Part shown: one piece after another, positions 23,501 to 34,767 of the stretch | Numbering within the stretch: position 1 is the stretch's first letter | Layout: each line of letters opens with the position of its first letter | Source of the DNA: Psoroptes ovis | Taxonomy: Eukaryota; Arthropoda; Arachnida; Sarcoptiformes; Psoroptidae | Assembly (NCBI GenBank): GCA_002943765.1 | Contig: PQWQ01000007.1 | Location: 188,501 to 252,500, forward strand | Length of the DNA stretch: 64,000 bases | Direction: 5' to 3' | Translations under genes and position numbers: made by a program | The notes under the pieces: generated by a model | Databases searched by the model: none | What the model saw: only the letters and a program-made list of their open reading frames with translations | Told to the model about the DNA's origin: nothing

Positions 23501-25374
23501 CATTAATCAATTCAAATCATTAGGTGTTCGAGTACACATTTCAACTGCAGATATTACAACAAAAACCGGTGCTCTCCAACTATTCAATGAATCACTGTCT
23601 TTGGCACCAATCGGTGGCATATTCCATTTGGCAATGGTATTAGCTGATGGATTTATCGATAATCAAACAGTCGAATCATTCGACAAAGTTTGTTCTCCTA
23701 AAGTGATCGGTACCCAATTATTAGATGAATTAAGTCGTGAAAAATGTACCGATCTGGATTATTTTGTTACATTTTCATCCATAAGCTGTGGACGTGGTAA
23801 TGCTGGACAATCGAATTATGGTTTCGCTAATTCATCAATGGAACGTATCTGTGAACAAAGACGTTTGAATGGATTACATGGTTTAGCTATTCAATGGGGT
23901 GCTATCGGTGATGTCGGTGTTGTATCGGAACAAATGGGTGGTAATAATGTCATAATCGGTGGCACCATGCCCCAACGTATGCCATCATGTTTATCTGTGT
24001 TGGATAAATTTTTACAAATGAATGATGCTGTCTATGGTTCACATGTAAAAGCAATGAAACATAAATCGGAAAAATCATCAACAGGATCCGCAAACATTCA
24101 CGATTTATTGAAAATGATTGGAAATATTTTAGGTATCAAACAATTGGATACGCTATCACCGAACACATCTCTGACCGAATTAGGTATGGATTCATTGATG
24201 GCTGTCGAATTGAGACAATTACTCGAGCGAAATTATGAAGTAATTTTATCCGTACAAGAATTGCGGTCATTAACCATTAAAAATCTAATGGAAATTGGCG
24301 GTGTAAGCAGCACGGACACTGACCATAAACAACAAGCGTTGCTAGATATTAAAAATGCATCATCAGCCTCGAATTCTCCGATATTATCAGCATCAGTATT
24401 GAAATTGGCTACGAAAAAATTCATTAAATTAAATGATGTTGAGTCGAAAGAATCACCGATATTTTTCTTACCACCAATCGAAGGAAATTTCGAATTATTA
24501 TCACAGTTGGCCACGAAATTTACGCGACCAGTTTATGGTCTGAATTGGACCGGCGAACTACGTCAATATCAATCGATCGAACAAATAAGTAATCATTTTG
24601 TTAAATTGATTCAAGAAATCATTAGTGTTAATAACAGTGAAGACGGCAACAAAATAAATCTTGTCGGTTATTCATTCGGTGCAATCGTTGCATTTAATAT
24701 TGCATTGAAATTACAATCAATCAATCAAAATTATCAAATATCATTGACCATGCTGGATGCAACACCATTGAATATTGGCGCTGCTATCGATTTATATCGA
24801 CAACAAATTGTCAAGAATGATAATTTCAATAATAATAATGTTAAATATATGGAAGCATTGATTTACTTTTTAAAGCAACTAACAAGTATTGATGAACATA
24901 AATTACGTAATGAATTCGAAACAATATCGAATGATAAACAAAAAATGTTGGAAAAATGTGTTGGCATGTTGATGGCTGAAAATCAATTGATTGATGAACA
25001 AATCACATCGAATGACAGCAATAATAATCGAAGCAGTATTTTGATTGCAATCGATACATTTGTAGCAAAATTAATGTTGATGATTGATTATAATAAAATT
25101 GATCAAAAATTCAATGGTGATTGTTTGTTGTTACGTGCAAAACAATCATTGGTCAAAGGTATTGATAATGCTGATCAAGATGATTATGGTTGTTCGAAGG
25201 TATGTGTTTATTTATTCAATGAAATTCATTCAAATTTTCACTTATTTCGAATCATTATCCTCACAGATAATCACAGGTAAATGTGATTGCTATAAATTAT
25301 CGGGTAATCATCAAACATTTATCACTAAAAACGTTGAACAAATTGTTCAATTAATTCAACAAAAATTGATTTAA
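17560..25374 (+). CDS. FASN: Type I animal fatty acid synthase
   Basis: Three exons (17560-17716, 17788-25199, 25267-25374) encode 2558 residues, close to the 2511 of human FASN. Domains in order: ketosynthase (C171 in DTACSSG, H303 in EAHGTGTPVGDP, H342 in NLGHSEPASG); malonyl/acetyl transferase (S601 in GHSVGE); dehydratase (H897 in DHCIDGRILFPATG); a poorly conserved pseudo-methyltransferase region; enoyl reductase (SGSGGVGQAAIA near 1700); ketoreductase (TGGLGGFG near 1917, Y2063 in SNYGFANSSME); acyl carrier (S2188 in LGMDSLMAVEL); thioesterase (S2348 in GYSFGA, H2538 in SGNHQTF). Every catalytic residue I looked for is present. It makes palmitate from acetyl- and malonyl-CoA in the cytosol. 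The thioesterase histidine lies on the short last exon. Confidence 0.97.
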
Positions 25375-25510
25375 TTTTTCGAATATTTTTATTATTCTGA
25401 TCAATCTCATCAGTTTGAATTATGATAAAAAATAAAAATTATTTCGTGTTCGAGTTACGAATGTTAATTTATTATCATAGTGGTGGAATCTATTTCTGAT
25501 TTCCAATTAT

Positions 25511-27934
25511 TTAATCAAAACTAATTAATAATTCTTCTTTAACTGGTTCTTTGACGGGTTCCGCCGGTTGTTGTGGCGGAGGTGGTGGTTGTTCATGCGG
25601 CTGTTGAGATGGTGTTTGCGATGTTTGTGATTGCATGCCAGTAACAACGCCATATGATGGTACATATGCACCGGTTGTCGGCCCAATCGGCTGCGGCTGA
25701 GCCGTTGCCATATATGGGGCCGATGATTGTGGCATATAATATGGCTGCTGTGATGTTGGTTGCGGTGGTACCGCTCCCAAAATTGGATTTGTTCCACCAC
25801 CAACAACCGAATGATCAGACATTGATGTTTGCGGATATTGCACAGTGCCAGGCACTTGGTTCAACATTTGTGCCGGTGGTGCAGCCATTCCATGTGCATA
25901 ATTCATTGGAGAATTTTCCGGATGCGAAGGATAATATGGAGGCATCGGATGATATTGTTGACCAATCGCCATTGCAGGATTCCATTGAATTGGTGGCTGC
26001 TGCTGTTGCGGTGGTTGTTGGCCAAATTTCAACAATTCAGTTCGCATCATTAATTCACGTTCTTGTTCTTGCATTCGTTGAATGGCCAATTCACGTTGAT
26101 ATTGCAAATATTGTTGTTTTTGTTTTCGCATTATATCCAATTTCTGTGCCATTTGTTGTTGACGCAACCGTTCGGCTTCAGCTGCAGCACGTTTCAATTG
26201 TTCCCGGTGTTCATCACGCAGTGCATCCAATGCAGCCCTTGCATCACGAATTTGTTGTATTTTATCTTGTAATCGTTCACAATTGGTACGTGCTTCACTG
26301 GTCTGTTGCATATACATCATCAAATGTGAATGCATATTGGTCAAATTCATAAACAGTGCTTGGACACCACTGTCATTGGTAATTGGGCGGCCACGTAATT
26401 TATTCGATTGCAAACGATTTACAAATATTTCGATTGTTGATTCTAGATTCTTCAAAAATGTATCCAATTCTGGATCATTTTGTAGATTGTATTTATTATT
26501 TATCATTGAGCTCATTGATTTCAATTCATTATCATTCTTAGTTGAGTTCATCGATGATGATAGATTGCCAGTGGTTGTTGCAGCTGCTGCGGTCAGCGAT
26601 GGCTGTGGAGCACTTGGCGACGGTGATGGTTCATAATCACCAAAACTTTGTGATCTTTGTTCCCAATATTCACGATTTAAATATCGAGCTAATTCTGGAT
26701 CATCATTTTCAATTTCTGGATCAGCTTTTGATCTAGTTGGTGATGTTGATGATGATCTTGACGAAGATTTTTTACTACTTTTCAATCTGGATGATGATTT
26801 CATGCTCGAACTCTTTTTATGTGATTTATTCGAATGATTATCAGTGGCATTACCAGCTGAAGAACTTGTTCCAGTGCTGTAATTTGATTTTCTAAATTGT
26901 TTCATTCGTTCTTGTTCTAAACTTTCAGCTTCACTTTTCGATAATGCCAATGCAAGCTGTAGTTCTTCTTCTTCTTGTATTTCTTGTTCTGTTTTTGTTT
27001 TTGTTGGTGTCGTCGATTGATTCGCAACAGATGATGAAGTTGTTGATCCTTTGCCGACTTTTTTACCATCATTCAAATCATTAATCGGTACTTTTTTGAT
27101 TTCAATTTTTTTATTAATTTTATCATAGCAAAGATCACAAACACGAACTTCTTTTTCGATACCAAATTTCGGTATTGTCGATGTTTTCGATGAACATTTT
27201 GCACAAAATATTTGTCCACAATGACGACAATGATGTTTACGATTCATAACACCAAATTGTGTACGACACCTGTGGCAACATTCACCATCAGTCCATTCAG
27301 GTGCAACATCCGTTGAAAACATTGCATCACTTTCTTTCAACGTTGGAAATTGATGTCCCTCGGCTTTCATTGCTTGCATTTGTTTACTAACAGCTTTATA
27401 AGATGGTTCATTACGAAATGCATGTGACCATGCTTGTACTAAGCGTAATATTTCATTTTTTACTTTAACATCATAAGCATTGTTCAACATTGCATGTATT
27501 GTTTCTTCCATAAATTCTTTTGTTGCTATTTCACAATGCAGTGCTGGACCACAGTTCTTTACACATGATTCCAGTACTTTCAAACCCATCAGTTGTACAT
27601 TTGGATTGGTTGAAAATAATTTTTTTCGAATCGCCGATAGCGCATACTTGGGTCTATTGAATCAGATCCATAAAAAAACAATTACGGGTCTTAGAAATCT
27701 AATCAATATCAAGATATACATACTGAACATCATTTTGTCGAATAGCATCACATAATTGCATTATACTTTCCCAATCAGGTTCCAAATTTGTCAGGCTGGT
27801 TGCTTTTTCTATTCGGAAAAATTTAATGATTAAATAATTTGGGCCGTAATTTCTTACCAAAAAAAAAAAACTTCCAATCAATCACAACACTTACCAAGCG
27901 TCTTATCAAATGGATATGTTGAACTTTTAAACAT
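25511..27934 (-). CDS. HGS: Hrs / HGS, ESCRT-0 subunit
   Basis: Three exons (27934-27895, 27808-27724, 27653-25511) give 755 residues; human HGS has 777. A VHS domain covers residues ~10-140 (EPDWESIMQLCDAIRQND, PKYALSAIRKKL, LESCVKNCGP, QAWSHAFRNEP). The FYVE zinc finger at ~160-220 has WTDGECCHRCRTQFG and the PI3P-binding RKHHCRHCG. A ubiquitin-interacting motif lies near 269-288 (EEELQLALALSKSE). A Ser-rich segment, a long coiled coil near 480-580 and a Pro/Gln-rich tail follow. The end, ELLISFD, is the clathrin-box type end of Hrs. The protein binds PI3P and ubiquitylated cargo on early endosomes with STAM. The convergent FASN stop is only 136 bases away. Confidence 0.95.
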
Positions 27935-28778
27935 TTTTATTCGGCGAAAAATTCAGACAATTTTATTTCAAATTTGACAATTTATTCAATTCTCGAAAGA
28001 GGGTCGAAAAGTGAAATTGATTTGAATGATTAAATGATTTTGAAATTTTGTTAACTTCGCAGTTAGTATTTTGCAGAAAAATAAACAAAAGATTTGTTTG
28101 TTTGTTTTGATTTTCGTCTCTTTAAATGGTTAATTCATAAAAGGCGGTACGTTATTTTTTTGGCCAAGATCGAATTTCGATTTTTTTTTCTTATCAAAGT
28201 TAAATGTTTTTGTGTCCTTAATCAATTATGATCGAATTAACTTTGATTAATTAAATTTTCTTCAAATTTAATCGTCAGCTGATCAGCTTGTTCAAAATTC
28301 ATTCAAAATTCAAAGTATTTTTCACCAAAAATATCTTCATCTTTTTAATGCAAAAAGTTCCCAAATCTCATATTCCACACAGCAACAATAATCTTTATTA
28401 TATTCCGTTGATAGCCTAGTTTTTTTCCTCACAAATCAGGTGTTGCCCAATTTACATTTGTGTGTTTATTCATATTCAATTGCAGCAATGACAAAACTGA
28501 AATTGCAACATTAAATCTTTATAAAAAATTATCGAGATTATTAATTTTCAATACACAGAAACCTGTATTCTTCTATATCACATGTTAAGGCTTCTACCTG
28601 TTATTTTTTTCCAATCAACTTTGCAAATATTTTGGTCGATATTGAAATGCGTGCACACGCATCATTGCGTGTTTTGAAAAATTATTAAATCCATGATTCT
28701 TTATGGCCTTTATGCAAAGATATAAACCTTGAATGACTAACATTTTTTGTTTGACAAACATTCAAATAAATAAAGAAG
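27935..28778. promoter_or_regulatory. Divergent promoter region, HGS and rhomboid gene
   Basis: 844 bases between two divergent start codons. The segment is AT-rich with poly-T runs. A perfect inverted repeat, ATGCGTG-CA-CACGCAT, lies at 28647-28662, followed by another GCGTG at 28667. No ORF was seen. Confidence 0.45.
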
Positions 28779-30013
28779 ATGAGCGCAACAAAAATGGATC
28801 CAAATCAAATGGCCATCCAAATGGATAGGGTAAGGGTTTTGAAATATGATGCTTAAATATTCTCTAAAAATTGATTTATCTATTTGAATAGATGTGGCGG
28901 CCAGTATTCAATCGTTTTGATTATCATCATGATGGCCATATACGTTTGGGTGATTTCAAACGTATCATACATGAAAGTAATAATCATTTTAGTGAAGATG
29001 TATCCATCGATGTCTTGGAATCATTGTTGGAAAATGAAGATGAAAATCGTTTAATTAATTATCAACAATTCTTAAATTTGGTTCGTTTACTTGTCGTTTT
29101 GATAATTTTAATCTTAATTACGAATTTATTTCCTTTATTTATATCGTAGATATATAATTCAAGGATAGATCAACAAATGCAGCCGCGATTACATCGATTG
29201 GTAAGATATGCAGCGATGGCTGTAGTGCCTAAATCACAGCGTCGTTCAGTAATACGTAAATATTTGGATGAATATAATTGTATGCCGCCACCAATCTTCA
29301 TTATAATGATTAGTATCATTGAAATTGCATGTTTTATTTATTATTGTGTTATATTGGGTGACATATCAACATCTGGTCCTGTACCATGGAAAAGTGTATT
29401 GATATATAATCCATGTCGCCGTCATGAAATTTGGCGTTTTTTCACCTACATGTTCATACATGCTGGATTCTATCATATTTTCAGTAATTTATTGGTACAA
29501 TTGCTGTTAGGCATACCATTGGAAATGGTTCATAAATGGTGGCGTGTTGGTATTGTTTACATGACCGGAGTGATTGCTGGATCATTGGCAAGTTCATTAA
29601 CAGATCCGCATACATTCCTCGCAGGTGCTAGCGGTGGTGTTTACGCCTTGTTAGCTGCACATTTAGCAAATGTTGTGATGAATTGGAAAGAAATGGATTT
29701 CAATTGGGCAAGATTATTGACAATCATCATATTTGTCGCAACAGATGTTAGCGTAGCTGTTTATGATCGTTATAAAACGCAACAACGTAATCATGTTAGT
29801 TATTCAGCACATTTAGCCGGTTCATTAGTAGGTCTATTCGTAGGCTTCAATGTACTAAGGAATTTGAAAGCAAAGCGTTGGGAAATTCTATTAGCATGGT
29901 TTTCGCTGACAATTTATATCGTGTCCATGACATGTGCTATTTTATTCAACATATTTTATGATGATTATTTCTACAATCCAAATGATCCAGAAGTGTGTAG
30001 GCAAGCTTTTTAG
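28779..30013 (+). CDS. EF-hand rhomboid intramembrane serine protease
   Basis: Three exons (28779-28829, 28892-29080, 29150-30013) encode 367 residues. The N-terminal ~80 residues hold an EF-hand-like loop, FDYHHDGHIRLGD, and a helix; a weaker second hand may follow. The rhomboid core starts near residue 130. It has the conserved WRFFTYMFIHAGFYHIFSNL loop, catalytic S241 in AGASGGVYALLAAH and H301 in YSAHLAGSLVG, with seven likely membrane spans. EF-hands plus this core fit the RHBDL1-3 / Drosophila rhomboid-4 group. These proteases cut membrane proteins within the bilayer, EGF-receptor ligands being the classic substrates. I cannot tell which paralogue it is. Confidence 0.9.
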
Positions 30014-30471
30014 AATGAATTCCGCCCAAAGATCGATGCCTTTTTCGAATTCAAAGTACATAATCATCAAGTTTTTTTGCTCATCAATTCTTGAAACTTA
30101 TATATCCATAAATATCATTGTATCAACTTTAATTAATCCTTTAATTTATTAATTATTTTAATTATAAAAATTCAAAATATGCGCCTTGACACTGAAAGGG
30201 GGAGATGTTCATAAAGAACGTCTCACAATAATTTTTGTTTATCTTTTATTTTGATGTTTATAAATAAATAAATGTTTGTATTTATAAATCATTTGCTCCA
30301 TTAATTCAGAAAAAGAGTTAATATTAAGAGGATGCACAGGTTATACTGTTTGATTTGAGCATCAATTTTAATTAGTTTGTAGACGATTTCAATTATTTCT
30401 TATTTGTCCATTTCAACCAATCATCATCATCATCAATCAACCAAATGACGAATAAATATGAATGACCAAAA
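30014..30471. other. Spacer, rhomboid gene to AKAP10
   Basis: 458 AT-rich bases that should hold the rhomboid 3' UTR and the AKAP10 promoter. Nothing else was seen. Confidence 0.5.
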
Positions 30472-32314
30472 ATGCCTTTACCAAATTTGATTAAAAATTT
30501 AATTGGTAATCATTTGCTGTTTATTTTGATTAATAATTTCATCTATTTTCATTAATTTAGCCAATAGTCGTGATAAATTGAATCAAATAGAATCGAATGA
30601 ATCGTCCAAAGCAAGTAAAAGTTCAGTCCAAAATCGTCGATATTCATCGTCATCATCATCTAATTTAAGCTTTATCAATGACAATTCATTCCTAATGACA
30701 AGTAGATTAAGTAATCCAAACAATGTTGATCATAGCATTGTCAATAATAATCATCAACAACATAAAACAACATTATCACAGATAAATGGTTTACATTCAC
30801 ATCGTAATCTTAAACCATCATATCAAATGTTATTAGCTGAATCAATGTATGATGAATGTTTCGAGCTATCATTGGATTCTTGTTTAACATGTTCATTTGA
30901 TGATTGTATTAATGATAATTACGATAATAATAACAGTAATTATCGAGAACAGTATTCAGATTTATTCATACAATTTATGGAATCATTGGACGTGGATGAT
31001 CGGAATATAATCAAATGTTTCATACAAACAAATTGTTTGCTGTCATTTGTCGAAGAAAAATTTGAAAAACCCAGTGAAAACCAGTGGTCCAAAGACCATC
31101 ATGAAGAAAATTTTCGATACTTTTTGACAGATTTCAAGCGAATATTTACGCAATTGAATGATCAAATGAATTCATCACCAACTACTTACAATCGAACGGA
31201 ATCGATCGCTGCGAATAAATTGCAATCAAAATCTGTGATCGAAATCGATTCCGATGTTCAATCAAAAGTGATACAGCTATTTGATTATTCGAAATCAACG
31301 AATAATCAAATAAACGAAATTGAAACATTGAAATTATTCAAATCATTTCGTCAATTGCTGAAAGATCGAATTGAAAATGATTATTATGAAAAATTTCTTC
31401 GATCAAATTTTTGTTTAAAATATGAATATGAAATATTGAAAACCCGAAAATTCAGATTATCCGATATTCTATTTACAAATCGTTCGATATCTTCAATCTT
31501 CATTGATTTTATGGCCAATGAAAATATGAAAAATTTCATTGATTTTCTATTGCAATATCGAAATTATATTCTATTTTCCAAACAATATCAAGATGCATGG
31601 ATATTGTATAATCGTTTTTTCAACATTCATCAACAGAATAATCCTCGATTGGTGAATGATCAATTTCTGCCCATTTCCGAACAATTATTGCAACAATTAC
31701 AAACATCATTTGTGGATGATAAATTCGAACCGAATTGTTTTGATAAAATAGCCAATATGATAATGCAATATTTTTCCAAAACTTATCTACCACAATTTAT
31801 TGATAGTAATTATTTCATGGATTATCTGGACGATTGTAGACAGAAATTGACTAATCAATCGCTGCGAAATGGCCAAGCAACCATATCGCAGCCATCACCC
31901 AAAAGTAGAACGAATAATAACAATGAAAAATCGAATGTAAAAACATCGTTACAAAGTATTGATATATTAGATCCAAATAATCACACCACCACCAGCAACA
32001 AAGATCGATTACAATTCACATATATTGATCAATATGGACGTATGAATAGTGAATTGGATCGATCATCCCTGTTGCATAATCCACAGCCACAGCTTTCAAA
32101 TTCGCTGGGTATTTTAAATGTGGAAAATAGTAATAATAAATTGTCCAAATTTATTAATCGTTTATCATCATTTAAACACATGAGAACATCATCGAAAGAA
32201 TCAGAAGATGATGCATGGCGTATTGCTGAAAGTATTATCAATGATGTTTGTTCGGCAACCAATCGTCAACAACAACAACAATCGAATGAATTTGCAATTG
32301 AATTTGATTCATGA
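30472..32314 (+). CDS. AKAP10: A-kinase anchor protein 10 (D-AKAP2) homologue
   Basis: Two exons (30472-30505, 30561-32314) give 595 residues. The start is inferred: the long frame has no ATG of its own at its left end, and a short exon beginning at 30472 joins it in phase. A first, split RGS-like region begins at LFIQFMESLDVDD. A second RGS domain has KFLRSNFCLKYEYEI, RLSDILF, FIDFMANENMKNFIDFLLQ and YLPQFIDSNYFMDYLDD, aligning with human AKAP10. Near the C-terminus (561-579) an amphipathic helix, DDAWRIAESIINDVCSATN, matches the PKA regulatory-subunit binding helix. The protein tethers PKA to membranes and recycling endosomes. The C-terminal PDZ ligand of the vertebrate protein is not conserved. 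Confidence 0.83.
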
Positions 32315-34759
32315 ATTTTCTGAAAATTAAATTGAAATTTGTAAATAAAATTAATTTGACAATCGAACAAACAGATTTTAAAATTTTATATATAAAATTG
32401 AAAACATCAACAAATGATGTTGAGTTCATGATCGATGATAATCATTAATTCAATAAGATAGTATGGATGTATGCCACGACCCATTATAAGGTTTTAAGTT
32501 TTTATTCAGAGTTTTAAAGTTGATTTTCGTAGTTTTGAATTGAAATTTCAAATTGTAAAATTACGAAATTCAATTTTAAAACTATGAATTAAAACTTTAA
32601 ACCCTGTAACATAGATTATTATTGATTGATTTATGGATGCTAAATTCTCTATGTTTCGGAATCAGAAAATTGAATGAATGAAAATAATACAAATGATCAT
32701 TGATTATCTGTCTCTCTCATTCAAAAAACAAATTATTTAAAAAACAGAAATGATTTTGATCGACATTGAATGATTGAAATTGAAAATTGAAAATAAAATA
32801 AATGTAAATAAATGCATTTATTTATTTATTTCATTGGTTCTCAATCAATTCGACTGCAAGCTGCCTTGTTTTGATTCGAAATAATTAATGCTATTCAAGT
32901 TAATTGCAATTTTGCAGACATTGAGAACCTCAATTTAAAAGCAACCAACAGATCAATTAATACAATCATAAAATCTGTTAATAAATAGTAACGTTTGTTT
33001 TTCAAATCAAAAATCAGAACAATCAAAACATACATATGTCTACAAATGTCTGATACATACTTGACAAATCATTCATAGATTTGTTTGATTTAATTCATTC
33101 ATTTCAATCGATTGCGACCGGCTTTTCACATGCACAAATTCAAAAATATTTGTTTGTTTATTTGATCATCAGAAATTGATTTTACATACAATTCTACATG
33201 TTTTATTAATTTTGAATCTTTGTTATTCTTTGTGAATATTCAATTGTTTTTTCTGGAAACAATCGATATTCAATTGATAGCGATCGATCAATTGATTGTG
33301 ATATGTTTTCTGATTGTTTCAATGATTATTTTCGAATGAAATTTAATTTTTGCTCATTTTCCTGCCATTTTACACCTGTACATAATTATTATTTTCTACA
33401 AACAAAATCAATGACATCAGCCATTGCCATTATTTACGTCAGTAAATTTATGAATAAAATTTAAATTTAGAAAAATTCAAAAAATATTATTAATGTCCAC
33501 TGTGATTGTAGGCAGTTGTCTATCTATTTGATAAACTTCCTTGTAATTCGAATGTTTATGTTCATCAATTTATTCATTCATTTATTTAGTTTTCTTGATT
33601 GTGAAGTTGTTCATCAATTTTCAAATCGAATTAAATCAAAATTAATTATCGAATCTTGTTTGTGTGTGTAACACGTGTACGTGTCCTTAGATATGTTGTG
33701 TGTGTTTGGAGCATTTTCTTGTTCGATTTGAATTTTGAATTTTATCTTCACCATAGCCTGTTGAATTTTGGCCTTGATTCATCTACTTAATACAGATTAT
33801 TGATTTGAAGAAAACAAAGTTTTTTGGCAAAAGTTTCGCAGCCAGAAAATCATTTTATCATCACTGATGAACAACCAAAGATAATCATCCTGTTTTGCAA
33901 AACACCATAAATAATTCAATAAATCGAAAATCATTCATCGAACATCTTGTTTGATCGAACAATCAATCAAACAACCGAACCAATTCTTATATTAACTGCA
34001 TTAATCATTGATCATTTTAAAATCATTAATTTGTTTTTTTCCTTGATGAAAAGAAAATTATAATGATTTGTGAATGAATGATTATTGCCTTTGAATTTTT
34101 CAAGTTTCTGTAAAAGATGTGAGTAAAAAAATTGAAATTTTCATGAAATTTGAATCAAAATTTTTTTTTGCCGCCTCAAAAATTCAAATTTTTTTTTTAT
34201 ACAGCTACAGCCATCTGCCGGTGGCTGTTGATAAACATAAATTTTCAAATTTTTGAAAATTTATCTGATCATTTTGAAAAGCCTTTGATGATGATTATCA
34301 CCAACGTTATTTAAATTTAGATAAGTTTAAGCGCAATGTTTTAAGGCTAAAAACAATAACCAAAAAATAGTATTTGAAAAAATCAAAATAAAAAGCAGCA
34401 TTTGCCTGTGTTTGTTTATTTATTTAGTTGATTGGCAGAGGGATAAATTTAAATAAATATTTTAAAAACGTGAAACGTCGTAAAGATGTTTATTCTTATG
34501 TTTATATTTTTGATTCTTAATAGATGAATGTCTTCAAATGTCTTACACATTTGTTGCATTCAAACCAATCAATCAGAGGTTCTATATAATTACAATTTAG
34601 TGGGTGTGTTGCTTGCCTGCCTGCCACTGTTCTGATCTGATTTATTATATTAAATTAAAACTAGATCATCATGTGTTTATTTAAAATAATAAATTCTTAT
34701 ATTTTACTTTTGTTTTTGTTTATTTATTAGTAACAACCAAACAATGAATACAACCAAAC
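32315..34759. other. Intergenic region, AKAP10 to C2CD2-like gene
   Basis: A 2.4 kb AT-rich stretch. It contains palindromic repeat copy 2 (32489-32605), poly-T tracts near 34160-34200, and a tandem E-box-like ACACGTGTACGTGT near 33671. An AG-ending acceptor just before 34731 suggests a non-coding exon of the next gene starts there, so part of this region may be its first intron. Confidence 0.5.
32489..32605. repeat. Palindromic repeat family 2, copy 2
   Basis: The left end AGGTTTTAAG and right end CTTTAAACCCT are inverted. Inside, TTCAGAGTTTTAAAG pairs with CTTTAAAACTATGAA-like sequence. Same family as 15908-16014 and 35501-35657. Confidence 0.7.
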
Positions 34760-34767
34760 ATGAATGA
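34744..34767 (+). promoter_or_regulatory. Short upstream ORF overlapping the C2CD2-like start
   Basis: An ATG at 34744 opens seven codons and stops at 34765-34767, overlapping the main ATG at 34760 in another frame. If the transcript leader includes it, it would lower initiation at the main start. Confidence 0.4.

Noticed and set aside
25654..26352. A 232-codon plus-strand frame opposite HGS
   Set aside because: It is antisense to the coiled-coil and Pro/Gln-rich coding part of HGS, whose minus-strand frame has clear domains.
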